Below are positions 39,401 through 51,545 of a DNA stretch of 64,000 nucleotides, piece after piece. The DNA comes from Neodiprion pinetum. Its lineage: Eukaryota; Arthropoda; Insecta; Hymenoptera; Diprionidae. The DNA lies in NCBI RefSeq assembly GCF_021155775.2, contig NC_060235.2, positions 23,755,598-23,819,597 of the forward strand, in the 5' to 3' direction. The notes beneath the pieces are model-generated. The model saw nothing but the letters and a program-made list of their open reading frames with translations. It made no database searches and had not been told where the DNA came from. The translations under genes and the position numbers were made by a program. The stretch's first letter is position 1, and each line of letters starts with the position of its first letter.

Positions 39401-42400
39401 ACTTTCTGATGGCCCGGCTACTGAATAATCCAACAGTGCTGAGAGTCAAATTGAAAAAATAGACAAATACTAGCAGAACGTTAACGTCATTGGGGACATC
39501 GTAGAGTGAATGTTTGCTGTACGGTAAAAGATTCAATCACAGAATAGAATCAATTATCCGTATTCAAGGTGTATCTTAATTACTAATTATCATTGTAACG
39601 TTGTAGTATCTGACAGTAAGAATCCACCGCTTACAGCGCTACGGATTTTGTTATATGTATAATAAATTTGTTAGTAAAGTATTTGATATATGAAGCCCGA
39701 GGCTTTAAAGCTTGAAAAACTGGACAAAGAATACAATCCGTTAGCATTAGGTACGTGATAAAAATGCTTAGTCGTAAGCGATTGATTTGTAAATTTTGCC
39801 GACGTGGTAGAAAGTTGTTAATTTCGGCTCTTGCAGATAGCATCTAACTTCTGCAAGCTTTCCAAGAGCCTACTTAGATTTCAAGCCTCGACATCTCTTA
39901 AGAAAACTACGCTTCAAATATTTGCAGAGAAAACTCTACTGGAGTAGCTTTCGCCCTGTAAGATTGAAAGGAAAAAAAGAAAGTCCTCAAACTAGGGTCA
40001 ACCTTTGAAACTCCTCAGTGCCGTTATTATTATTATCAGGCAAGTTAAGCTAGATTCTTGAGGGACAAGTGAGATTTGATGGGAACGCTTCTCGTTCTTT
40101 CCGCAAGGAAAAAATATAAAGCCCCAAGTCGAAAGGCGACGGATCCTTTGGACGAGATAGAGAAACGAGATATTTGGCAAGGGCAGAGAACGCTGTGTGG
40201 CGATAGGTACTCTTGGTTTATCGACCACGAGCTCTGCAGCCAGTCAGCCTGCTGCCCAGAGTCTGTGCACAACGAGCAACTCTTCGTGCAGTGCGTCGCG
40301 CTTCGCGATGCAATGAAGAGTAAACGACTGGTCTAACTCGTTCGACGATTCTGCCTATATAATCGGTTGGAAAAAGTGGTGTGATATAAAAAAAATAGTA
40401 GAAAATCACCTCCAGTTCGCGAGATCGATCGTATCGGAATGTGAACCCGCGACGCGTTTTCAAAGAAACGGGGTAAAAGAGTAACAAAGAGCTAGAGAAA
40501 TTGACAGAAAGCTTGAATTTTGGTAAATCGATTGTAATTATTTTCAAAGAAGATAAACGCCCAGCACGGAACCTGCCGTTGACGTTTTATTTTATTAACA
40601 ACCATCGCGCATGTATACGCTTCTTGTTCGTTATTCATTAGGAGAAAATAGTGGCACCCCACCACGTGAACAATGGGGTATTTTTCCTTACACGTAGAGT
40701 CTGCCAACCCCATATATCAGAGACAATGAAGTCTGCCGCCACGACCCTTGAAATATCAGGAGCACAAAGAGTCCGTTAAGCTCTCGTCAGAAAATGCACC
40801 AGACAATATTGTGCCCACGGTGCATACAGGAGAGACTGAGATTCCCCCCTCTCCAACTGGCTTGCAGCAAAAGTCGATAATACGTAATCGGATCCTCGAG
40901 TCCGCGAGAAAAACTGTGCAGCAGAGTTCATTGACTGCGGGATTTTGTTAAACGTCCGATGGGGCACGTTGGAACAAGTGTAAAGTGACTTGGAAAAATG
41001 TCCCTACGATTGCTTAAAAATCCAGTGGTGTGTTTCGGAGCTTGCCGTCAGACTCAACGCGCGATATTCCATCTCTGTACCCACACACGCGGGATATTGC
41101 CTCGAGGATATAGCCTAGTGAATGATCAGCTCGTCTAGGCGTCTATCAGCGGGCGACAGTCAACTTTCGTAAATAATCTGTGACTGAGGGTCATGCGGCA
41201 CGCGGCTCCGAGCGATTCCAGTCAGCTAATTAAACGTTTTACTGTACGTGCTAATTGATCTTCGACAGAAGTGGCGAACGAAGAGTGGCGTCTTCTATTC
41301 GCAACGGGAATAATTTGGATAATTTGAAAGCTGAATGCATGATGCATTAGAATTTGACGTAGAGGTGTTGTCAAAGTTTAGAGAAAAAAGTGTCCGTGAC
41401 AGTGAATTGGGTTTGAATCACAATCAAAGTTAGTCATGGCTGACGTAAATATGGAGCTTGAAGTACGTCCATTTTTGAACAACGACAATCATACAAGCGA
41501 TGAACACCCACGCGCTGCTAGGCGGAAGGTTGATAAAAAGCCTGGGTAAGATTTGGTCAAATTAGGTCTATTTTGGTCGTGTTGATAGGTTAAACCTTTT
41601 AACGGTTATCTTTAGCTAACCCAAAAACCCACGCCATTCGATAACTGGTGAGAAATTCAATGAGTGTGTGCCTAATGTGCAAAACATATTTATTTATTCA
41701 ATTATTGTTATTTATTTAAATCAGTTAACTTACAATAAATTTGTAACTCATACAAAGTAACAACAACCTGCTCGCGTATCTGCAACATATTTATATTTAA
41801 TTTGTTTTAAACATTTTTAACCATCAACTCTTTTATTTTCCTCTTTTTTATATTTTCCTTCGGTGGTTTCAGATCATCAGGCGTGCCGCTTAAAAACACT
41901 AATAGCTTCAACATAGCTGCCCTTATTATATGAATAAACAGTCTAGGCTGAAAGGGAATCCTTTCAGCGAAATGTTGACAAGAATCGTGACTTGATAAAA
42001 ACATGTGAAAAAATATTGATATGAGGCAATTCCGTCAATTGGAAGCATAAGCCATTAGGTATCAATATTTATATATCTTAGCAGTTTTTATAGAAATATC
42101 CCCCAAATCTTGAACCACTATGGGCCTGAATGTTTACGGAAAACGCACTCCTTCATTCTATATGAAATTTTTTCCTTCACATTTTTTATACTTACCTCTA
42201 CCGGAAGAAATATGACCCATTGTGTTTGTTATGCAAAAAAGTTTTATCTTTCGGAAAACAGATTCATTTTTGCATACATTTCCAGCAAAAAATAATCAAG
42301 AAAGGTATATTAATTTAGTAAATAAATAGTATATCAGGTGACAGGTGCGAAATGTGGACGAGTCATACAACGATTGTGAAGTTTTGCAGTATGAGTCAAG

Positions 42401-45400
42401 GCGAGCGCTGTAACCACTGCAAAAGTTAGATATCGCCCATACGCACGTATGGCATGCTATTTTTACAATACCTGTGAAGGAAAGGATAATTCAGAAAAAT
42501 TGAATATGCCACTGACATCGCGTAACAAAGAGATTGGGTAATTGACGAAGCCTGTGAAGCGTGCGTAAAGTGCCCCAATTCCGAAGAGTGCGGTAAAATT
42601 CGTTGGCGCATGCGCACAGGCATTATACGCAACAGACGTATTCATACTGGAATTCATTATAAGTATTTCTCGTAATCGGTCAGGCCGAGAGGTCTAAAAC
42701 TGTGCGGATCTTCTTAACACACCCGAGAACACATCAAAATTACCACCAAATCGAAATATCGGTACCTGATCACTTTTTTAACATAAATTATATCGTGTGT
42801 TTATTAATTCGTATTGTTCGGAAGTTTTATAATACAAGTAGCGTGGTACGAGTCCATTTATATTTTCGTCCAAATGACACGTTCGGAACTTGAAAGAAAC
42901 TTTAACACTGCATTAATACACACAATACGAGCTTTTTTTCTTCTCACCATTGCAGCGGACGAAAGTCAACTAAATTGAATTTTATTATTCTCAGAACGTC
43001 CCTGTTCATTATCATGAGCTTCATCTACGCGAAGCTGCTCGTTGTTGTCTGCATCGCCTATGTCATCAGCGAAGTAGTGACGCACAAGTTACCGTTGTAC
43101 TATTACGAGGGGTTCTTCACTTATCTGTACGGAGCCAGCATTCTTTTCCTCCTATACGTATTCTGCTTCCTACTGCAAGAGAGCGCCTGCTGTTCCCGAG
43201 GTGGGGATTCCCCGCCGCCACCTCCAAGACCGCCAAAACCACCGAAGGAGCCGAAGGAAACAAAGGATAAGAAGAAGAAAAAGGACAAAGAGCAAAAAGC
43301 GTCTGGCAAAAGCAAGAAGGAATTCCAGGTATTATTAATTATCATATTATACCTCCTTTTACATTTCTATGCGCATTGTTTGCACACAAATTAAACACTG
43401 AGTGTTTACCCATCGGTTGAACGTTGACTATGAATGATGCAATCCATGTTCATTGACAAGATTTTAATAAATAAGCTCGTTGAATAAGTGACGCAGCTGA
43501 TCCCTGCGGTGAAGTTTATGGCGAGCAATTGAAACCGCTTTCAGCTGTACACTGTGTTTATTCTCAACTCGCAGCCTGTTGCGCCGTCGTCGACGAATAT
43601 TTTCAAATGCTTCTTGTGAAAAAACTAATAGATTTAGCCGTATGCTATTGCGAACTTATTGCAGAGCTCGTCGAGACCTTGAAAATTCCTGAAGACCACT
43701 TTCCTCTATCCTCTGTAAGAGTTTAGAGTTAGTTCACATGTGTGTGTGTGATCTCGTTCCGACTCGGCTTACAAATATCGTTCTATCTCGAAAATTATTG
43801 ATCTGGTTGTAACAAAATATATCGTAAAACCTGGCCAGACGTTGTAGCTGTATGCAGAAATAAAGTAATCTAAATGGTTTCGGTAGTTCTGGAGTTGTAA
43901 GCGAACATACAAACGGAAAGACAGAGAGACGTTGAGCTTTGTATAAGCAGCAAACAAATGAAGAGATGATCTGCCGCGACTCCCTGACCGCGTGTCGATC
44001 CATACGAAACGTATTTTAAATTTTTGTCATTTTTACTCACAATCTTAAAAAAACGCAGCTTATGTACTCGAGTTCGAAACTCTTATTCTTCTGGATTACG
44101 TAGCAAGTTTTTACCACCGTTTAATAAGATGTCCCTTTTCTCTTCGTAATTACAGGATGCTGCAGAAGTCGAAGCAGGTGTGGCTACGCGAGCTTTGCGA
44201 AAACGTAAAACTTCTCAGAACGATCATAGTCACGGCAGTTTCTTCCTTCGCATCGGAGCAATCGGTAAGTTTCGAGAACTAATCGAATCTAGTGAGCTCT
44301 GATTCCCTGTTATCGGCTCTCTTAAATAACTTCAGTTAGAGAATACGAGGCTTTTCATGGGTTTTTCAGCGTTTGGATTGGGCACAATGGTGTACAACGG
44401 TTTGGAGTTTGGCGCATTTTTCGAAGTGCCACCTACATCACCCTGTTATCAGATCCTCAGAGGTGTTAATCCCGTACTGCAGATGATATTTACCTTCATG
44501 CAAATGTACTTCATCTTCATGAACTCTAGGGTGAGAATACACTGATGGTTTAAATTAGTTTTACCTGTCGATACTTGATACTAGCCGTACGCTACGCGAA
44601 GTATTAATTTCCGGTAAAATAATGTTGATTTATCACGTGAAATTGTTTACATGCTGCGTGAATCGAGCACCGACTTTTCCATCGTATAAACATGTCATTA
44701 TTTCAGCTCAACATACATCGATTCAAGGTAGTTGCCCGATTTGGTCTGATGCACGTAGTAGCCACAAACCTCTGCGTTTGGATTCGCACTCTAGTATTGG
44801 AAAGTTTAAAGGAAATTACACAGTACCATCAACGTATAGGACAAGAAGAAATTGGTGTTTTAGGTAATGAAATTTCTGTCAATTTCCTCATTCATCTTCC
44901 GATAGTATAAAGATATCTACTACATCGTGAATGGTATTAAATTATATAACATGCCAATGAATGTGAGTAAGTAGGCCAAATGACAAACTTCATCTCAACA
45001 TATACAACCCGTTAAACTTTCTTATTATCAGACACCATCAAACAACATTCTCAACGCAATGCAGGGGTTATTCTAGGCACTGAACCACGCGATCTAGCTC
45101 AACTTCGCGAGGCTCCACTTGACTCCGTTTTGTCAACGACAGCAACGACATTGGGAAGTACAACACTGCCTTCGATGGGCAGAACTCTTCGCACTACCAT
45201 AAAAGCCGTAGCCAATGCTCTTACCACAACTGCAGCAACGACGCTCACGCCGTGGACAACAATGAGCACCACCACTACTACCGTGAGACCTACAACAACC
45301 ACGACTAACGTGCCACCGATAACTCGCAGCAGAGCAACTACCCTGACAACTTTGCTGACGACGTTGAGTCGCACGACGACGACGACGACAACGACGACGA

Positions 45401-46536
45401 CTACGACGACAACTCTACCGACCACAACCGTCAGAGCAACGACCACCACAGCTGCACCCTTCATGCCGTTTCTCACGGACTTCATGAATTCACCGCAAAA
45501 TAACCCTCCGGTTAACCAGATCTTCGACGTGAGTAACTTGACGAACGCCAGCACAAGCTGGAGCAGCCCAAATCTTGGCTATTACGCGGAGGCTTTAACC
45601 GACGACGGCACCATGTCGAACTCTTGCGGACGCGTCAACATCATGGGCACCATTGTCCAGGACGCCGCGCCTTACTTGTTCCCTTTCATCATTGAGTACA
45701 GTCTTATAGGCGCAGCGGTGATATACGTGATGTGGAAACACATAGGGTGTTATCCCCGATGGCCACTCCGTGTCGAGGTTGATCTTGAGCGCAGATTAGA
45801 GGCAATGTTGAGCCGTCGCGCGGTTGCTCTTGCCCACGCCGGACACGCCCGAGTTGATTGCGTTGGTGCTAGCAAAGGTCTTTTCTTCGGGCTACTTTTA
45901 CTGGTCGGGTCGCTGATCTGCTTAATTCTCTTCTTCGTATTGATACACCATCCAGAGTTGGGGCTACTCGCAATCTACCTTGCCGACGTCTCGCACTGCG
46001 TCCTCATGGCACTGTCCATTATCGCCATAATCGTCGGCTTCATACGCGTCCAAGGTCTGAAGTTCAAGGCTGAGGAACAGAGCGACTTGAACGACATCCT
46101 CCTCCGCGTCTCGGCTTTCGGCCTTTTCGTTTACGCGGTGTTCAGCGTGATCGCTGGATCCCTGGCAGCTTTTACACACGAGCCGAATCTCCTCGTTATG
46201 GTAACTGGTCTTCTCTCCGTGGCTCAAGTAGTTCTTCAGATGCTTTTTATCGCCGACGTCTCGCGTAGGCGCGTTCACCTACCGGAACACGATCGCAGCA
46301 AGCCGGGCCGCCAGGTTGTGACATTCTTGTTGATATGCAACGTGACCATGTGGGTGATCTACACCTTCGAGACTCAGAAGGTGGTCGCGAACCCCGTCCA
46401 GTTGGACTTCTACGGATTCTTGGCATGGGCGATCGTCCAACGCGTCACGCTTCCTCTTTGCATCTTCCATAGGTTCCATAGCGCGGTTACGCTCGCCGAG
46501 ATATGGAAGACAAGCTACAAGGCTCGTCTCGAGTAA
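36444..46536 (+). CDS. Otopetrin-family proton channel (gene 2), promoter-proximal isoform
   Basis: Second otopetrin, paralogous to gene 1 and in the same orientation. Coding exons: 36444-36640, 42995-43328, 44156-44264, 44370-44530, 44707-44863 and 45065-46536, totalling 2430 nt or 809 residues, with phases 2,0,1,0,1 all consistent. TM1-TM2 are in the second exon (IYAKLLVVVCIAYVISEVV and YYYEGFFTYLYGASILFLLY), followed by a cytosolic Pro-run then Lys-rich loop. TM3-TM4 span two exons (GTMVYNGLEFGAFF, QMYFIFMNS). TM5 is in VARFGLMHVVATNLCVW. A Thr-rich linker fills about residues 343-452. TM6 (FPFIIEYSLIGAAVIYVMWK) and TM7-TM12 end the protein with FHRFHSAVTLAEIWKTSYK. The N-tail of this isoform is Ala/Pro/Asn-rich. 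Relative to gene 1 it has an extra intron inside TM3 and lacks the one between TM6 and TM7. The body is near certain; the choice of first exon is isoform-dependent. Confidence 0.92.
36641..41435 (+). other. Long intron of otopetrin gene 2
   Basis: Donor gtaaga. It is AT-rich with a T run at about 36838 and CpG-containing but featureless sequence elsewhere. An open frame at 40079-40202 ending in AG before gtactc would also be in phase with exon 42995, but its donor is poor. I see no other coding signal until the small exon at 41436. Confidence 0.35.
41436..41545 (+). CDS. Alternative first coding exon b of otopetrin gene 2
   Basis: An ATG at 41436 opens 36 codons and two extra bases (MADVNMELEVRPFLNNDN ... 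ARRKVDKKPG) ending before the good donor gtaaga at 41546. The overhang GG joins the A at 42995 to make Gly, in frame with TM1. This would give a 780-residue isoform with a short acidic-then-basic N-tail. It is too short to be found by ORF length. Only 1.45 kb from the common body, it is the most proximal alternative start; the promoter would lie in 41280-41430, where no TATA box is obvious. Confidence 0.55.
42995..43328 (+). CDS. Common TM1-TM2 exon of otopetrin gene 2
   Basis: First exon shared by all proposed isoforms. The acceptor ttattctcag leaves one base completing the codon begun by whichever first exon is used. After TM1 and TM2 the exon encodes a run of prolines then a long Lys-rich segment (KDKKKKKDKEQKASGKSKK), placed in the cytosolic TM2-TM3 loop. 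It ends in CAG before gtatta, a weak donor, phase 0. Confidence 0.9.
45065..46536 (+). CDS. Last exon of otopetrin gene 2: Thr-rich linker, TM6-TM12
   Basis: A single large exon of 490 codons. It starts inside the TM5-TM6 linker, includes about 110 residues dominated by threonine (with runs of up to fourteen Thr near 45375-45416 encoded by ACG/ACA/ACT repeats) and two overlapping N-glycosylation sequons (SNLTNAST), then TM6 to TM12 and the stop TAA at 46534-46536. The linker is predicted extracellular and looks like an O-glycosylated mucin-type stalk. Downstream AATAAA signals are at 46895 and 47197. Confidence 0.9.
45370..45425 (+). repeat. ACG/ACA trinucleotide run inside coding sequence
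   Basis: Nearly uninterrupted ACN triplets (mostly ACG) encode the poly-threonine core of the gene 2 linker. Triplet runs of this kind are prone to length change between individuals, so linker length may be polymorphic. Confidence 0.8.
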
Positions 46537-47202
46537 TGTGAGCGATAGTTGATTGGGAAATTATGCAATAATGCTCAATATGCAAAAGAACGCGCACAAT
46601 TATTTAACTGAGCTCAGCGGCACCGCGTGCCCGTATATATGCAGAAAGAGAGTTATGAATATAGTAGAGAGGAGATATACCTTGGAGAAATGATACGTAC
46701 GACGTACGCGTATACGTACATATACATATACATGTGTGGGTTATACACCCGTAACAAAATTTTTTGCAATTGCCGGCCATAAAACGTCGTACGACGAGTA
46801 GCGTAATCGCGTTGCAGCTACCCGGAGGAGCTTTTCTGAATCTAACGATTAGAATTGAACTCGAGCGAAATAACGGGGAGATTATTTTAAGGATAATAAA
46901 GTGAAACAAAACGATAAATCAACAACGACCGTATATAGTGTAGGAACGTCAGAGAATCTTTGCGGACAGAAAACAACGTATTTTACGACACTATCAGGAC
47001 AACCTCTTTCTCTGTACCTATAAATATATTCATTTGTCCTGCGACATATTTTTTTGATGCAGCAAAAAAAAGTCAAGTCGATAGGATGAGTTCGGTCACG
47101 TCTACCATACACGGTAGGTAGGTGTAATTGTAAATCAAATGATTTCCGAATATACGTTAAAGCTCGAATCTCGGGTGTCATATAGAATAGTGGAAAAATA
47201 AA
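46537..47202 (+). other. Candidate 3' UTR of otopetrin gene 2
   Basis: From the stop codon to the AATAAA at 47197-47202; an earlier AATAAA is at 46895-46900. It includes a stretch of alternating CGTA/TACG and ATATAC motifs at about 46690-46735. No coding signal. Confidence 0.45.
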
Positions 47203-50200
47203 TTTCATTCCCTTTCAATACGTCTGAAGATAGATGGTCCGAGCCTTTACCCTTTCTGGCAACGTTGTTTGTTCATTTTGTTTTTATTTTTTTGTTCCTC
47301 AACTTTCCACTGTGACACGAAAGAACTAAGAGACGACGGTGTCTCATTTTGTTCGAAAAAAAAAAAAAAAATCACAACCAATGAATGTGAGAATATTGCC
47401 AAATCTAAAAATGCGTGCAACTGCGGCAGTAAAAATTTCCTGTTAGTTTAATACATGCAGGGAATGCACTGTTTCTTTTATACTTTAAAAACTTCGGCAA
47501 ACTGTTGTCGGATTTTCTACTTTTATACCCACACTGCATTTCAAGTTGATAAAATTTCAAACAACTCACACATACTTAGCTGCAGGCCTGTCTTTCCGTA
47601 GCTGTGAGTCTCACCTCGCTGTTTTAGCCTAGAGTTAGGGCAGAATTGGATTAACAACAGCGTAAGATTAAGCGGAGAGGTAATCACTTGACCGCCACTC
47701 ACGTACGTACACTGTACAATTTTTAATCATGTATAAAAATCACCGGGTGAAAGCGATAACTCGTACATCTGACGTATCTAATATTAAAGATTAGTCCTTT
47801 TTCGAGTAATTTTTATTAACCCAGAATTTATATGCAGGGTTTGGCAGTTTTTCTATTTATATTCTACTCAGGTTCTCCTCACTACCGCCCTAACGATCAG
47901 TTGATACACAACGAGAGATTGAAACGGGGGATGGTTAAAATGACCATAATGATAAAAATATCAAGGAATGTGCGCCTTGGGATAGACGCGATTTTAAATA
48001 TCGTCACGATCGATTTGATATTTCATTGTTGGTATTTAATGCATCAGCTATTCACCCCCAGATCTGCATTAAATTGCGTATATGTAAAGTACAAAATTGT
48101 TTCTATTTTAGGATATTTTTGCGTAAAAAATCAGAGCTCTACATTCTGTTCACTATATAATTATCGGTGTACGCAAGGAAGAAGAAAAAGGATAGAAAAA
48201 AAAAAATTGAATCAGATATTATATGAAATGAAAATCACGAACTTAAAATAAATATAATACATATACTTCGATGATATTGTAACAATGACACAATGTGTAT
48301 ACAGGGTCATTTATTCCTCGTTGAATGTGAGAACCGGATGAGAGAAAGTCGCTGGAACAGCCACGTCGGTCGTATTCGTATTCAGCAACGAATAAATAAC
48401 CCGATAGGTTATAGAGAATGTTTTTTTTTTTTTTTCTTTGTATAGCGCATGACGCATAAGTGTTTTGAGAATATGAAGTCATTACAATAAATTAATAAAC
48501 ACACAACCACACTTTGGTAACGTAGATGACAGGCTTAGACTTAGATGTTAGCTTGCATAATGATTCACTCACGAAGAATAAAAATTAAATAAATTATTGA
48601 TTAATATTTAAGACTTGGAATTAATCCTATTTTAAATTCATTACCTTATTATTATATGTAGAGTATAAGATCGTTGGGAAATCAATTCTCGTCAGAAATC
48701 TCACACCCGATCCTTGCCCCGCGTTCTCCGCCCGAAACATCAAGTCTCCCGACATATGTCCCCCGAACCCTTCCGAGCCGTCAAATCAGCATCTACTCGG
48801 TATTGAGTCTACATATTTTACGTAAATGGTAATATTAATAAATTGTATCATCACACATCAATTACGTCTATATACGACTACATCAATTAATTATATACAC
48901 AAAGCGATGTATCGGTATTTCATGCCAACTCGACAAACTTATAATCTTGACCGTCTTGGATCTCTTCCCTGATTCTTTATACCGTTCTGTCAGATCTTAC
49001 AGAACATACTCGTCATTTTCAGATCATTGTTTTTCGATGAATGTAATTTTGAACTGGTCTCGAAGGCCGAATTAGTTGTACTGCCGTTGAATCCGTATTT
49101 TCAATTTACGGCCGAGTTATTAAAAGATTTTGTTTGCGGAAGAGACGGGTCAAAAAGTTGATTTCAAAATAAAAAGTAAATTTAGTCCCTTTGGAATTCA
49201 TGTTTGTTTGTTTTTTTTTTTGTTTCAACCATCCCGTGATGACGTTATCAATACACTATACATGCATATATATGATGTGTAAAATTAAAAATTTTTAATG
49301 TAAGATTGATACATGTTGAATGTGGTGTAAATAACAGTAAATTATTCAGCAGAGTGTTAGTGAAGCGAAGAGACCAGATTTATACTTTATTTTATCTGTT
49401 AATTTATTTTTAATGTTTAATTTATTCATCGCAATCATTATTATCGATCATCGTCTTCGACGAATAGGATAACTGCATTCATTGTCGAATAGACGACACG
49501 AATGGCAGTGACGAAACTGAAAAGAAACTACCAAGACAACGTACCATTTTTTACATACTTGCATATACACTCATCACTCGATATACATACTATATCATAT
49601 AAATATATGCTATCACTTCCGATCGTGTAGTGAAACGACATTTTGTAACCAGCAAGTACCGAAGTGTACCTACACGTTGATGTAATCGTGTTTATGTAAT
49701 GATTCATATCCAATCGCACAGATCAGAGTTTTTACCGAAAATCATTAAGTCATTTCCTGCGTCCTTCTATGGTCGACCTTTGGTTAGATGTACCACGTAA
49801 AATACACAGACCAATGTAATCCAGGTTCCTCTTTCGGTGAACGGTAAAAAAAATCGGTTTCTAATAGGCATTCTTTATTTTATGTATGTATATTGGATAT
49901 TTCTAACTCACCCCGCCAAAACGTCTCGCCAATACTCTGCGCTACATTTTGATGATAAAGAGAAACGCGTACGCGTTTTCGTATCTTCATAAAAGTGAAA
50001 TTCATTATAATTAGAATAGAAGACAAGACACTGCCACACCGGACCAACCAATGCAAAACCAAAAATCAGACCATGGAAAATGTTTTTCTTATGAACCAAC
50101 CCTATTTAAGCATTCCAATAAAACAAATAAATCCAAACCACACTATACAAGTCCCATCCAAAAATCGTATTGAAATTTTCGACCATTGTAGAGTTAAAAA

Positions 50201-50677
50201 ATACATGTACATTTTACCCAGTATGTAATTATTCTCGGGCAACGCAATGTTTGTACTTTGCCTGTATACATCGTGGATAAAAAAAAATCTGGTTTATGTA
50301 ACGCTAGTCTTACGATAGCCATTTTGGTCATGGATTCAAATTTATTGGATATCGATATTTTGTTGATAATCCTTATTCCACGATAAATTCGAAAAAAGTC
50401 TTTAAGGTATACAGAAATATATAAAGTAAATATGTACGAGTAAGTATAGACTTGTGCAACGCTTGAATGTTGCGCAGCCAAATAAAACGAACTCTTGTCC
50501 AACCTTCGCCAGATCATTTGATCAGTAACTAGATGAGAAATGGCTTGATAATCGATGTGACACGTGAGTTTTGGTATCCTTTAGATATCAATACATGACG
50601 ATATTAGTGATCTATGATCGTAGTAGGTGCGTTTTTGATGTCCTTGAAAAATTCACGTTTGTACACACTTGCACAAA

Positions 50678-50713
50678 TAATACACATACACACACACAGA
50701 CACACACACACAC
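50678..50713. repeat. (CA)n microsatellite
   Basis: An interrupted run of CA dinucleotides (cacatacacacacacagaca then cacacacacaca). Confidence 0.85.
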
Positions 50714-51289
50714 ATCCTCCACCATTATACGAAACACGATTGATAAAAGTGAACAAAATAAGTACGTGTCGTCGAGTAACCAGTTTATAAGTCAGTAGTA
50801 ATAAAACTAAAAATATCTAATAAAGTTAAGTTTCATTGTATTCGTTGATTGACACAACGTTGTCGCATCCACAACGTTTGTAACGATGACTATATTGGTT
50901 AATAAAAGTTATCTAGATGTACATACATTGCGAATTATTATTTCTCGCTCTTCGTAGAAACTTGTCCGCGAATCAGGCTCTTTACGTTTATGAAAGTTAT
51001 TGCGTTAGAATGATACCATGTGAGAATCTCGCTGGTACACCGATGTAGTTGATCAGTGGACGGTATTTAGCAAAAAAATAAACTAATTCGATTATTGATT
51101 TCAGGAACCAAGAAGCTAGGTTTGGATGAAAATTCGTCTTACGATGAAACTTTGACCTGGTTAACTTGATTTCACATGGCAGGTATAGCCGACCGGTTGA
51201 TCACGACCAGGCAGAGGAAACTACATGACTCTGAGGAACTATTGCATTCAGACCGAGTTAGCCATCCCTGATATAGTGTATCAAAGGAA

Positions 51290-51545
51290 GGATTCCAGCG
51301 ATGTACAAATTCGTCAAAATTTTTACGAAAATTCCAAAAGGCTTGGGCTTAATTTTTTCGTGATTTTCGGAGCAAAAAACTTTTCATCTCAAAATCAGTT
51401 TCTACTACGTTTTCTGGACTAATTGGACCCTTAGGAAAATAGCGTGGGAACAACAGCGGAGAAATTATTCGAAATTCAAAACGGTTCAAATTTTCGCCAA
51501 AAATGCGAAGGGGTTAGCCTTACCTTTTTTTTTCAGCGTTCCCAA
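51290..51545. repeat. Dispersed repeat, copy 1 (related to 60170-60350)
   Basis: It shares with 60170-60350 several short blocks: aaatttt(t)ac(c/g)aaa, gc(g)aag(g)g(g/a)ttagccttac followed by a T run, gcaaaaaacttttc/ggtctca, and aattggaccct. The order differs, so this copy may be rearranged. Non-coding. Confidence 0.35.

Noticed and set aside
43545..43711. Exon-like stretch between acceptor gctttcag and donor gtaaga inside otopetrin gene 2
   Set aside because: In the phase required by the neighbouring exons it hits a stop within 25 codons; it would be a poison exon at best and no other support is visible.
45099..45554. Valine-rich 151-codon minus-strand frame
   Set aside because: It is the reverse complement of the ACN threonine run in otopetrin gene 2.
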